From positions 1 through 9,261 of the forward strand of contig QMMS01000181.1 of the NCBI GenBank assembly GCA_003647375.1: a DNA stretch of 9,261 bases, in the 5' to 3' direction. Shown in pieces: positions 1 to 6,490 of the stretch. Each line of letters opens with the position of its first letter. Position 1 is the stretch's first letter. The stretch comes from Deltaproteobacteria bacterium. Its GTDB lineage: Bacteria > Desulfobacterota > Desulfobacteria > Desulfobacterales > B30-G6. The notes under the pieces are model-generated. The model was not told where the DNA came from. It saw only the letters and a list, made by a program, of their open reading frames with translations, and ran no database searches. The translations under genes were made by a program, and so were the position numbers.

Positions 1-1164
1 CATGACTTCAATGACAAACTGAAATTGGAACTTTTCGATAATGCAGACAACATTGTCAAACGCGCGAAGTTGTCCGCATCCATCAAAATAAATGGCGATG
101 CCGACCAAACGGATAAAATTAAAGCCCGGATTTCCGAACAGATGGCTGAGCTCAACAGCAAAAAGCAGCTTATTGGTGATGTGATCGACACGGACACACT
201 CTGGGCTTGTACTACCTGCCGCGCCTGTGAAGAGGTTTGCCCGGTGACCATTGAGCACGTCCCGCGAATAATCGCCATGAGACAGGGGCAGACCCTGATG
301 GCGGAAACCTATCCCAAAGAATTGAATACGGCCCTCAAGGGTCTGGAGCGAAACGGCAACCCATGGGGAATAGGGTATGATAAGCGCGCTGATTGGGCAA
401 AGGGGTTAGGTGTTAAAACGATGGCGGATGACGCCGATGTCGACTATTTGCTGTGGGTTGGTTGTGCCGGCTCATTCGATGATCGAACCAAAAAAGTTTC
501 CACCAGCCTGGTCAAAATCCTGCAAAAAGCCGGTATTGACTTTGCAATTCTGGGTGTGGAGGAAAAATGCACCGGCGACTTTGCCAGACGTGTGGGCAAT
601 GAGATGTTATACCAGATGATGGCGCAAGAAAACATCGAAACCTTGAACAATTACAAGGTTAAAAAAATTATCACAGCATGCCCCCATTGCTTCAACACGC
701 TTAAACATGAATACCCGCAAATGGACGGAAATTACCAGGTGATCCATCATTCGGAATTTATCGACCAGCTCGTAAAAGAGGGCAAAATAGCCTTAAGCAA
801 ATCACTGGAAGGATCTTTGACGTATCATGATCCCTGCTATTTGGGACGATACAATTCGGTTTATGATCAACCCAGATCGATTCTGAAGTCCCTGTCAAAA
901 GAGGGACTCAAGGAGCTCCATCGACATGGCCGGGAAAGTTTTTGTTGTGGCGCCGGGGGGGGGAGAATGTGGATGGAGGAGACCATTGGAAAAAGAATCA
1001 ACCTGGAACGAGCAGAGGAAATCGTGGGCCAGCAGGTGGCAAATGTGGCGGTAAGTTGTCCGTTCTGCTTAACCATGCTCGAAGACGGCATGAAAGAACT
1101 GGATAAAGAAGAGGAAATCAAGACACGGGATATCGCTGAGTTGGTGGCGATGCATATGGTCTGA
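1..1164 (+). CDS. ETF-linked heterodisulfide-reductase-like (Fe-S) oxidoreductase, 3' part
   Basis: The reading frame is open to the first base of the window, so the gene starts upstream and only about the last 387 codons are present. A CxxCxxCxxxCP [4Fe-4S] motif has its Cys codons at 208, 217, 226 and 238. Two CCG (cysteine-rich, HdrB/HdrD/GlpC) domains follow: one with the CAG and ACPHC elements (about 463-690), and one with DPCY, FCCGAGGGRMW and SCPFC (about 829-1075). This order matches the HdrD-like proteins encoded beside etfBA in anaerobes, which are thought to pass electrons from ETF to menaquinone. In that family an N-terminal membrane anchor and a first Fe-S motif would precede this part; neither can be seen here. 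The second CCG motif carries a nine-G run (955-963) but stays in frame. It ends in TGA, convergent with the minus-strand block. The family assignment is firm; the exact electron partner is inferred. Confidence 0.9.
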   Translation, partial: HDFNDKLKLELFDNADNIVKRAKLSASIKINGDADQTDKIKARISEQMAELNSKKQLIGDVIDTDTLWACTTCRACEEVCPVTIEHVPRIIAMRQGQTLMAETYPKELNTALKGLERNGNPWGIGYDKRADWAKGLGVKTMADDADVDYLLWVGCAGSFDDRTKKVSTSLVKILQKAGIDFAILGVEEKCTGDFARRVGNEMLYQMMAQENIETLNNYKVKKIITACPHCFNTLKHEYPQMDGNYQVIHHSEFIDQLVKEGKIALSKSLEGSLTYHDPCYLGRYNSVYDQPRSILKSLSKEGLKELHRHGRESFCCGAGGGRMWMEETIGKRINLERAEEIVGQQVANVAVSCPFCLTMLEDGMKELDKEEEIKTRDIAELVAMHMV

Positions 1165-1191
1165 CCCGAAAAACATAAGCTGGGTTGTCTT

Positions 1192-1397
1192 AGCGGTCTG
1201 CGGAAATTCGCTTTAAAGCCGGCCAAAACTCGCTCCTAAGGCGCCGTAAGGCCCGCCGCTGCCAGTCGGATTAAAATATGCTCATAATTAACGACTGGTT
1301 ATATCTTTGTAAACATCTATTTGTATGCTGCGGGCCTAACGGCACCTAACGAGCTCAGACAGTTGCCCGACTTTAAACCGAACCCCCGCAGACCGCT
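1192..1397. repeat. Long imperfect palindromic element in the convergent gap
   Basis: This fills most of the 284-bp gap between the convergent Fe-S and CPBP genes. The outer 12-bp ends are exact inverted repeats: AGCGGTCTGCGG at 1192-1203 and its complement at 1386-1397. Similarity continues inward along both arms, with TTTAAAG blocks on each side. The inner ends, GCCGTAAGGCCCGC (1243-1256) and its complement at 1330-1343, differ at one base. In the centre is a smaller hairpin, CCAGTCG (1262-1268) with CGACTGG (1292-1298). It has no ORF of its own. It looks like a MITE-like or other dispersed palindrome. It might help end transcription from both sides, though no clear U-tract terminator was seen. 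Confidence 0.75.
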
Positions 1398-1448
1398 GTA
1401 CACGGTATCGTTTTAGCGTTATAGATAACCGCAAAACAAATTGACCCA

Positions 1449-2081
1449 TTACGTGTTAAAAGGCAGGCATAAAAAAACGGTTACATCCCATAATGTATGA
1501 CTGACGATGTTCAGTGTGATGGAACCGTACCTGAGATAGAGGTATCCCCAGAACAGACCACACACACCGGCCGCCAGCACGAGCATAGCATTGCCGCTCC
1601 CCAGATGAACGAGCGTATAGATGCCGGTTGCCAAGATAAAACCCAGGTATCTGCCTGCCTTGTTTTGAAGATTGCGCTGAAGAAAACCCCGCCAGAAGAG
1701 CTCTTCCCCGGGTCCGATAATGATAATCATCAGGACGGCAATTCGAAATCCTGATGCACCCATCTTGAATGCATAGACATCCTGGATACCGCTTCCCGCA
1801 AAAGTAAAGATGTTTCTGGAAAGAAAATTACCGGCAGAAAAAACCACGTATAGAAAAAGTGCGGCCAGGATTCCCATGCCGATTTTGAAGCGCATGTTCC
1901 CGGCCAGATCTTGACGTAAGGAAGAACGCCATGCTGGATCAAAAAATGCGGCTATGGAGATGAGGATGATTAAATTGGCGGAGAGCCACCACCAGAAGTC
2001 GATAGGCCCCATGCCTCTTGTGATGAACAAGGGTACAAAAAGAAGGATGGCTAAAAAGGTGGTTGAGATTGTCAGTTTCAT
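1449..2081 (-). CDS. CPBP family intramembrane metalloprotease
   Basis: A 210-residue polytopic membrane protein of the CPBP (Rce1/Abi-like) family. It has several hydrophobic segments, at about residues 7-20, 32-48, 67-84, 113-125, 148-158 and 164-205. The family signatures are present: EELFWR with the Glu pair at 126-127 and Arg131; a conserved His159 in the LVHLG segment; and His195 followed by Asp199 near the C-terminus. In the family these Glu and His residues form the membrane-embedded active site. The substrate is unknown. The frame can be extended 59 codons upstream, but that stretch translates the heptad repeat at 2120-2295, so the Met at 2081 before MKLTIST is preferred. Its SD is weak (GGAT only). 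It is last in the minus-strand block, 237 bp below the UbiA gene, and a shared transcript is uncertain. Bacterial relatives include immunity or maturation proteases; nothing here shows which. Confidence 0.85.
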   Translation of the reverse strand: MKLTISTTFLAILLFVPLFITRGMGPIDFWWWLSANLIILISIAAFFDPAWRSSLRQDLAGNMRFKIGMGILAALFLYVVFSAGNFLSRNIFTFAGSGIQDVYAFKMGASGFRIAVLMIIIIGPGEELFWRGFLQRNLQNKAGRYLGFILATGIYTLVHLGSGNAMLVLAAGVCGLFWGYLYLRYGSITLNIVSHTLWDVTVFLCLPFNT

Positions 2082-2119
2082 ACGTGAAATCCGGATCCAT
2101 TGAGCTTCAAATGCGTGAA

Positions 2120-2295
2120 TGTCCAATATCGGACAAGGAATATTGAATGATGATTTTGAAAAGATGAACGTCCAACATCGAACATCGAACGTCCAATGAT
2201 GAATCAAAAAATATTGAAACCCAAGTCCCACGCCGGTTTCTTCATCTTTTCCATTCAAAATTCGATGTTGGACGTTGGACGTTCGATGTTCAAGT
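2120..2295. repeat. Inverted pair of degenerate 7-bp tandem arrays
   Basis: From 2120 to 2210 the plus strand can be cut into thirteen successive 7-mers, most ending in AA (TGTCCAA, TATTGAA, AGATGAA, CGTCCAA, CATCGAA twice, CGTCCAA, TGATGAA and so on), with no loss of phase. From 2240 to 2295 the minus strand shows a second array of the same words (ACTTGAA, CATCGAA, CGTCCAA twice, CATCGAA, TTTTGAA). The two arrays point toward each other across about 29 bp. A 17-bp block (2180-2196) is exactly complementary to 2275-2291, and a 14-bp block (2169-2182) to 2261-2274. This fills the gap between the UbiA and CPBP genes. The function is unknown. It resembles the degenerate inverted arrays inside the long repeats at 6491 and 8058. 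Confidence 0.85.
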
Positions 2296-2318
2296 TGTTC
2301 CTGATTTAGGGGACAGGC

Positions 2319-3305
2319 CTATTTCAACACCACCGACAGGAAAGAATCCAGACCCAGTGCAACCGTGCAAAGGATGCCGAAAATAAGATTCAATTGAGCT
2401 GTTGCCCCATCCAGGGCAATAAAATCAAGAGGCATTGCCGGGTTTTTTCTACGTTTTCCTTTTTTAATGAGTCTGTTCGCCTTGGGAATGGCGATAAAAA
2501 TTATCAGGAATGTCATGGGCATTTCCGGCCTCAGACCATTGAAAATAGACAAAAGCAGAAAGATTAGAATAATGGCAAAGGGAGAGAGGAGCAGAAAGGT
2601 ATAGTAGCCTTCGGATGTCGCATCCCCCAGAACACTGGCCATGGTTTTGATGCCGCCGGCTTGATCACTTTGGATGTCGCGCCAGTTATTGGCATGCAGG
2701 ATAGCGACGACGAAAATGGACATGGGGATGGCCCATAAAATGGGTGTCCAGGAAAGGGAGCCGGTCTGAACTGTCCAGGCGCCCAGGGAACCGAGGACAC
2801 CGAAATTCAGGAAAACGGCAAGGTCCCCAAGTGCATTGAATTTCAACGGCATGGGCCCCCATGTATAGAATCCACCCACCGCAACACCCGTCATACCGAT
2901 CCAAAGTATGGGTTTGCCCACACGGCTTACAATGAACAGGCCGATAATGGTCCCGATCAAAAGGAAAAGCAACCCTGCCCGCAACGCCTGAGCAGGCGTG
3001 ATCCAGTCTCGAACTACGGCACCGCTGACGGGATTGACGTTTCTGTCAATACCTTTTTTGAAGTCAAATACATCATTGAGCAGGTTGCTGCCGGTGTGCA
3101 GAAACACCATACCGATAAATGCGGCAAGAAAGAGAAGTAGATTAAAAGGTGCGTTGCCGATGGTGATGGCCAGAACGGTGCCAAATATAACCGACATGGT
3201 CGATGCCGGCAAGGCAAACGGGCGTGTTGCAACCATCCATTTTTTGAGCCATGGAGGTGGTTGTTGTTGATTTGTCTTGGATTGGTTTGTGGTTGCTTCT
3301 TTCAT
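2319..3305 (-). CDS. UbiA-family prenyltransferase, MenA-like (menaquinone biosynthesis)
   Basis: A 328-residue integral membrane protein with about eight hydrophobic segments after a polar, Gln-rich N-terminus (residues 1-20). Both Asp-rich motifs that bind Mg-polyprenyl diphosphate are present: NDVFDFKKGID at 77-87 and NNWRDIQSD at 206-214. Between them, YTWGPMPLKFNALGDLAVF (147-165) resembles the MenA signature, so the likely job is to attach the polyprenyl tail to a dihydroxynaphthoate in the membrane. A prenyltransferase of the futalosine route (MqnP type), acting on the 1,4-dihydroxy-6-naphthoate skeleton, cannot be excluded from motifs. The ATG at 3305 has an AAGGA SD (3318-3314, 8 nt spacing), which supports the start. 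It lies 207 bp below the deaminase gene on the same strand, with a nested inverted repeat between them. Length is normal and all key Asp residues are kept. Confidence 0.85.
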   Translation of the reverse strand: MKEATTNQSKTNQQQPPPWLKKWMVATRPFALPASTMSVIFGTVLAITIGNAPFNLLLFLAAFIGMVFLHTGSNLLNDVFDFKKGIDRNVNPVSGAVVRDWITPAQALRAGLLFLLIGTIIGLFIVSRVGKPILWIGMTGVAVGGFYTWGPMPLKFNALGDLAVFLNFGVLGSLGAWTVQTGSLSWTPILWAIPMSIFVVAILHANNWRDIQSDQAGGIKTMASVLGDATSEGYYTFLLLSPFAIILIFLLLSIFNGLRPEMPMTFLIIFIAIPKANRLIKKGKRRKNPAMPLDFIALDGATAQLNLIFGILCTVALGLDSFLSVVLK

Positions 3306-3318
3306 GTATGAAATCCTT

Positions 3319-3496
3319 AAATTTGATGAATTCGTAAAAAGTCGAATTCATCAAGTGTTTGGTGTTTAGTATTTTGGATTTAGTATGGAAAAAAAGCTGA
3401 TATACCAAGCTGTTAGACTCCAAAACACTAAACACCAAACACAAAACACTCTTGTAAAAAGTAGCTTTTCTGACTTTTTGCGAGACCATCAAATTT
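3319..3496. repeat. Nested inverted repeat element (MITE-like)
   Basis: This fills the gap between the deaminase-like and UbiA genes. The outer ends are AAATTTGATG (3319-3328) and its exact complement at 3487-3496. Inside lies a 24-bp pair of arms, 3355-3378 against 3419-3442, with one mismatch. There are two local hairpins: GATGAATTCG (3325-3334) with its perfect complement at 3343-3352 over an 8-nt loop, and AAAAAGT (3456-3462) with ACTTTTT (3473-3479). It has no coding capacity. The nesting and matched ends suggest a non-autonomous mobile element or one that folds in the transcript. If the block is one operon, this hairpin would lie in the message between two cistrons. Confidence 0.8.
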
Positions 3497-3512
3497 GAAA
3501 CGCTCGCTTTAG

Positions 3513-5288
3513 TTAAATATATAGACCAAGAGTATCCCCGCTTTTCAGGTCTACATAACCCTCTTCGCATATTCTGAAAAAAGGTATGGCCGCTCCGGTA
3601 AGGGTGATAATGGTCAATAAAGGATCCGGAAACATTACCCCTCGGCCTGCAAGTGCCAGTTTCAAGGATGCTAATTGCGCCACCAGTTCTTGTATAGAGA
3701 GGTCGGATATCAAACCCCATACGGGCATAGGGACTTCGTTTACCACCTGGCCATTGTCGCATAACACATATCCCCCCTGCAAGGCATGTATGCGATTGAC
3801 GGCAACGGCCATATCATGGTCATTAGTGCCGATAACGATAATATCGGAGGTGTCCCATGCGGCACTACTGGCAAATGCGCCAGATTTGAGGCCGAACCCT
3901 TTGACAAGTCCCACAAAAGTTTTCCCCTGGTTATGTCGTCGATCTATGGCGGCGACTTTCAGGAGGTCCCGGCCAATATCACTCGTAATATTACCATCAA
4001 TTGCAGGCAAGGTCAGGTGAATTTCTTTTGTGACGAGATCGGTAACCAGTTCGATGGCGCGAACAGACACTTGCGTAGATTGCGATACCGTTTCGAGGGT
4101 GAAATGAAAAGACTCGAATTGCGTCGAAAGATGGACGCTATGCCGGCTTTCATCGGAAAAAGGATACGGACGCGGTGGGACTGAAAGGGCGTCGTTGTCA
4201 AAGACGACCTGGCCGTTGCTAATGACTGTCAGCGGACGGATGGAGGATATGTCCGGAATAACGAGCATGTCAGCAAACCTGCCTGGCGCGATACCGCCGA
4301 CCCAATGATCCAGGTCAAAATGCTCCGCTACATTCAGCGTGGCCATCTGAACAGCAGCAACCGGATCAAAGCCGTATTCGATGGCTTTTTGAACGACATA
4401 CTCCATGTATCCTTTTTCCAATAGATCCTCCGGATGAATTCCGTCTGTAACCAGAATCAACCTTCTTAGATCCACACCGGTTTTGCTTATCTTTGCGATC
4501 TCTTTCAGATCTCTACGAATGCTACCTTCCCGGGCCATGACGTGAATTCCAAGTCGCAACCGCTGCATTACTTCATCGGCTGTTATGGGTTCGTGACAGG
4601 ATGTAATGCCTGGGGCAATGTAAGCATTCAGTTTTTTTTCACTGGCGCCGGCAGAATGTCCTTCAAGGATTTTGCCGGATTTCAATGTTTCGGCAAAACG
4701 CGGGAGCAGAATGTCTGGTTGCTGTAAAACAGACTGCCAATAGGTTTCGCCTAATCCGACAACATTGCCGAATGAAAGAAGGTGTTTTAAATCCTGCAGC
4801 GGCATATGGCCTGCTTTCCGGCTGATGGATGCCATGGCGGGTGCCGTGGCGAGAAATTTAATGGGCTGCTCTTTCAAGGATGCCAGGAATTCCTGGACCG
4901 CGTCAAGCCCGCCCACCGGATAAAGCTCCAGTGTTTCCGTGACGATGGTTGTGGTGCCCCCCGGGATGATGTAGCGCAAATATTGGTCGATGGGGCACAT
5001 CCATCCAAGATGTGTGTGGCCGTCGATCAACCCGGGTATAACGGTTTTACCGTCCGCATCAATGACCATAGTTTTTGTTCCGATGGCGTCTTGTGCGCCT
5101 TCCCCCACATAGGCAATCCATTTATCGACAACGCTGATAGATTGATTTTTCAGCAACTCACCCGTGTATACATTCAGCAGCGTTGCATTGATAACTGCCA
5201 GATCGGCTGGTGCATTGCCGAGGGCGACATCCATTAATTTTGTGGCATCTCTGGGCATTGTCCATGGTGTTGCTTCCTGGATGGTCAT
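3513..5288 (-). CDS. Adenine-deaminase-like amidohydrolase with altered active-site motifs
   Basis: A 591-residue protein with the two-part architecture of adenine deaminase (Ade): an amidohydrolase metal-dependent barrel and an Ade-type C-terminal domain (from about residue 400; VGLVKGFGL and IGTNDHDMAVAVNRI are recognisable). Likely metal ligands are His91 and His93 (GHTH), Glu181 (GLGE), His211 (EGHSAG), His232 (CHE) and Asp282 (TDG). Canonical Ade has HxHxESS, DPHE and TDDxHP; here these read HTHLGWM, TETLE and TDGIHP. The metal site therefore seems kept while the second-shell or substrate residues differ. Adenine to hypoxanthine is the default guess, but another amidine or purine substrate is possible. 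The ATG at 5288 is preferred over the TTG at 5291 because AAGGAG (5301-5296) sits 7 nt away. That SD overlaps the meaB stop, so the pair is probably translationally coupled. Confidence 0.85.
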   Translation of the reverse strand: MTIQEATPWTMPRDATKLMDVALGNAPADLAVINATLLNVYTGELLKNQSISVVDKWIAYVGEGAQDAIGTKTMVIDADGKTVIPGLIDGHTHLGWMCPIDQYLRYIIPGGTTTIVTETLELYPVGGLDAVQEFLASLKEQPIKFLATAPAMASISRKAGHMPLQDLKHLLSFGNVVGLGETYWQSVLQQPDILLPRFAETLKSGKILEGHSAGASEKKLNAYIAPGITSCHEPITADEVMQRLRLGIHVMAREGSIRRDLKEIAKISKTGVDLRRLILVTDGIHPEDLLEKGYMEYVVQKAIEYGFDPVAAVQMATLNVAEHFDLDHWVGGIAPGRFADMLVIPDISSIRPLTVISNGQVVFDNDALSVPPRPYPFSDESRHSVHLSTQFESFHFTLETVSQSTQVSVRAIELVTDLVTKEIHLTLPAIDGNITSDIGRDLLKVAAIDRRHNQGKTFVGLVKGFGLKSGAFASSAAWDTSDIIVIGTNDHDMAVAVNRIHALQGGYVLCDNGQVVNEVPMPVWGLISDLSIQELVAQLASLKLALAGRGVMFPDPLLTIITLTGAAIPFFRICEEGYVDLKSGDTLGLYI

Positions 5289-5295
5289 CAAACAT

Positions 5296-5301
5296 CTCCT
5301 T
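5296..5301 (-). promoter_or_regulatory. Ribosome binding site overlapping the meaB stop codon
   Basis: AAGGAG on the minus strand shares bases with the TAA stop of meaB (5302-5300). It stands 7 nt before the ATG at 5288 but only 4 nt before the TTG at 5291, which decides the start of the deaminase-like gene. The overlap implies translational coupling of the two genes. Confidence 0.75.
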
Positions 5302-6232
5302 AAATCTCATTAAGAATTTCTTCTGCTGCACTGTAGGGATCGACTTGTTTTTGGTGCATTCGATCCATTAAATCTTGCCATTTATCATCCTTACCAAGCT
5401 CTGATTTGATTTTATTCAATACCTGCTCTCTAAGTATCAGCGTAAGCAAACCACGTAAACGGGCGCTCACATTTTTTTGATATCCCGTTTGTATTGAAAA
5501 TGTTACGTGACGATGGATCTGATTTGCCAATTCAGAAATGCCGTGGTGCTGAATCGCTTGGGTCTGAACAATGGGGGGAATCCAGGCATCTTCGGCATCG
5601 CTTTTCGTTTGGGTTATCATTTCAAGCAGTTGATGGGTTGCTGTCGCTTCCGGTTGATCGGATTTGTTGAGCGCAAATATGTGAGCGGTTTCCAGAATGC
5701 CTGCCTTGAGGGTCTGCATGTGATCTCCCATGGAAGGTGTAACAACGACGATATTTGTATGGGCCAGGTGCAGAACATCTACCTCATCCTGGCCGGCTCC
5801 TACCGTTTCGATAAGAATGAAGTCCTTGCCCATGGCATCCATGACAGCGACGATTCCCGGGACCGATGCAGAAAGTCCTCCCGTATTTCCACGTGTAGCA
5901 ATGCTGTGAATGAAAACACCTTTATCCATGGCATGGCGCTGCAAGCGGATGCGGTCACCTAGTACGGCGCCTTCCGTGAAAGGGCTTGATGGGTCCACCA
6001 CCAAAATGCCGAGGGATTTATCCTGCTTTCTGAAGTGAGAGATCAATCCAGCTATCAGGGTAGATTTTCCGGCGCCGGCCGAGCCCGTAACGCCAATAAT
6101 ATGGGCATGACCCGTGTGGGGGAATAGGTGTTTTAATGCCTTCCGGGATTCAGGCGTCAGCATATCCATCTCTCTCATCAGGCGTCCCGCGGCCCTTAAG
6201 TCTCCATTCAATATGTCGTCTGCAACTGTCAT
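5300..6232 (-). CDS. meaB: MeaB/ArgK-family G-protein chaperone of a B12-dependent mutase
   Basis: A 310-residue P-loop GTPase. Walker A is GSAGAGKS at 50-57. The family-diagnostic segments VVDPSSPFTEGAVLGDRIR (78-96) and IATRGNTGGL (111-120) follow, then ETVGAGQDEVDV (142-153) and the guanine-specificity motif NKSD (189-192). MeaB proteins guard methylmalonyl-CoA mutase and related adenosylcobalamin enzymes, using GTP hydrolysis to gate cofactor loading and release of damaged cofactor in the cytoplasm. No mutase or B12-binding domain is encoded in this window, so the client is elsewhere or upstream on the minus strand. The start is well supported by a GGAGG SD (6246-6242). It is the first gene of the minus-strand block and is coupled to the deaminase-like gene. 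The older annotation as an arginine/ornithine transport ATPase (ArgK) refers to the same family. Confidence 0.93.
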   Translation of the reverse strand: MTVADDILNGDLRAAGRLMREMDMLTPESRKALKHLFPHTGHAHIIGVTGSAGAGKSTLIAGLISHFRKQDKSLGILVVDPSSPFTEGAVLGDRIRLQRHAMDKGVFIHSIATRGNTGGLSASVPGIVAVMDAMGKDFILIETVGAGQDEVDVLHLAHTNIVVVTPSMGDHMQTLKAGILETAHIFALNKSDQPEATATHQLLEMITQTKSDAEDAWIPPIVQTQAIQHHGISELANQIHRHVTFSIQTGYQKNVSARLRGLLTLILREQVLNKIKSELGKDDKWQDLMDRMHQKQVDPYSAAEEILNEI

Positions 6233-6355
6233 GAACCATTTCCTCCGTCATGGCATAAAGTGGTTTGCAGAATATCCTGAAACTTGCTTAAGTGAAACAA
6301 AAATTCCGGCCTTTCAATGCTACAGGGATGGGATGTTGATTCTTTCGTCATAAAA
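6233..6355. other. Leader region upstream of meaB, no gene seen
   Basis: About 120 bp between the meaB start and the first REP-like element. Apart from the SD, no ORF with its own start signal, no convincing sigma-70 promoter and no operator palindrome was seen. The promoter of the minus-strand block must lie here or further right, between or within the repeats up to 6813. Together with the elements at 6356-6471 and 6491-6800 this makes up the 581-bp gene-free stretch between meaB and the divergent ATPase gene. The 6398-6429 and 6472-6490 remnants are AT-rich spacers without recognisable content. Confidence 0.5.
6241..6246 (-). promoter_or_regulatory. Strong ribosome binding site of meaB
   Basis: GGAGGA on the minus strand lies 8 nt upstream of the meaB ATG. 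It is the best SD match in the window and suggests that the leading gene of the block is translated efficiently. Confidence 0.7.
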
Positions 6356-6397
6356 GCGACAACGTCGCGACAAATAAAATCGTGCAACGATTTTATT
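6356..6397 (+). repeat. REP-like double-hairpin element, copy 1
   Basis: A short hairpin, GCGAC (6356-6360) with GTCGC (6364-6368) over the loop AAC, is followed by GACA and then an AT-rich hairpin, AATAAAATCGT (6373-6383) with its perfect complement (6387-6397) over the loop GCA. The same two-hairpin plan recurs at 6430-6471 on the opposite strand and at 8406-8446 on the same strand. The stem bases differ but pairing is kept, and the loops stay three nucleotides. With the inverted copy 32 bp away it forms a BIME-like pair. Confidence 0.75.
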
Positions 6398-6429
6398 AAT
6401 GGTTGAAAAATAAACGATTGTAAAGCATA

Positions 6430-6471
6430 AATAAATTCGCTATGCGAATTTATTGATCGCGGCGGGGCCGC
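6430..6471 (-). repeat. REP-like double-hairpin element, copy 2, inverted
   Basis: Read on the minus strand, GCGGC (6471-6467) pairs with GCCGC (6463-6459) over the loop CCC. Then comes GATC, then AATAAATTCGC (6454-6444) pairing perfectly with its complement (6440-6430) over the loop ATA. It is the same plan as copy 1 but in opposite orientation. Relative to copy 1, the GC stem changes an A-T pair for a G-C pair, and the AT stem also changes with compensating bases. Confidence 0.75.
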
Positions 6472-6490
6472 TCTATTTATTTCGGCGTTT

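Noticed and set aside
1497..1754. Plus-strand ORF opposite the CPBP gene
   Set aside because: Antisense shadow of the membrane protease; composition is not protein-like and there is no recognisable family.
2120..2295. CRISPR-like short repeats
   Set aside because: The units are 7 bp, contiguous and degenerate, with no spacers of constant length and no cas genes.
3142..3762. 206-residue minus-strand frame spanning the gap between the deaminase-like and UbiA genes
   Set aside because: It is read in the wrong frame over parts of both well-supported genes and through the inverted repeat; no domain is recognisable.
5507..5962. 151-residue plus-strand ORF opposite meaB
   Set aside because: The minus-strand MeaB motifs are unmistakable over the same bases, so this is an antisense shadow.
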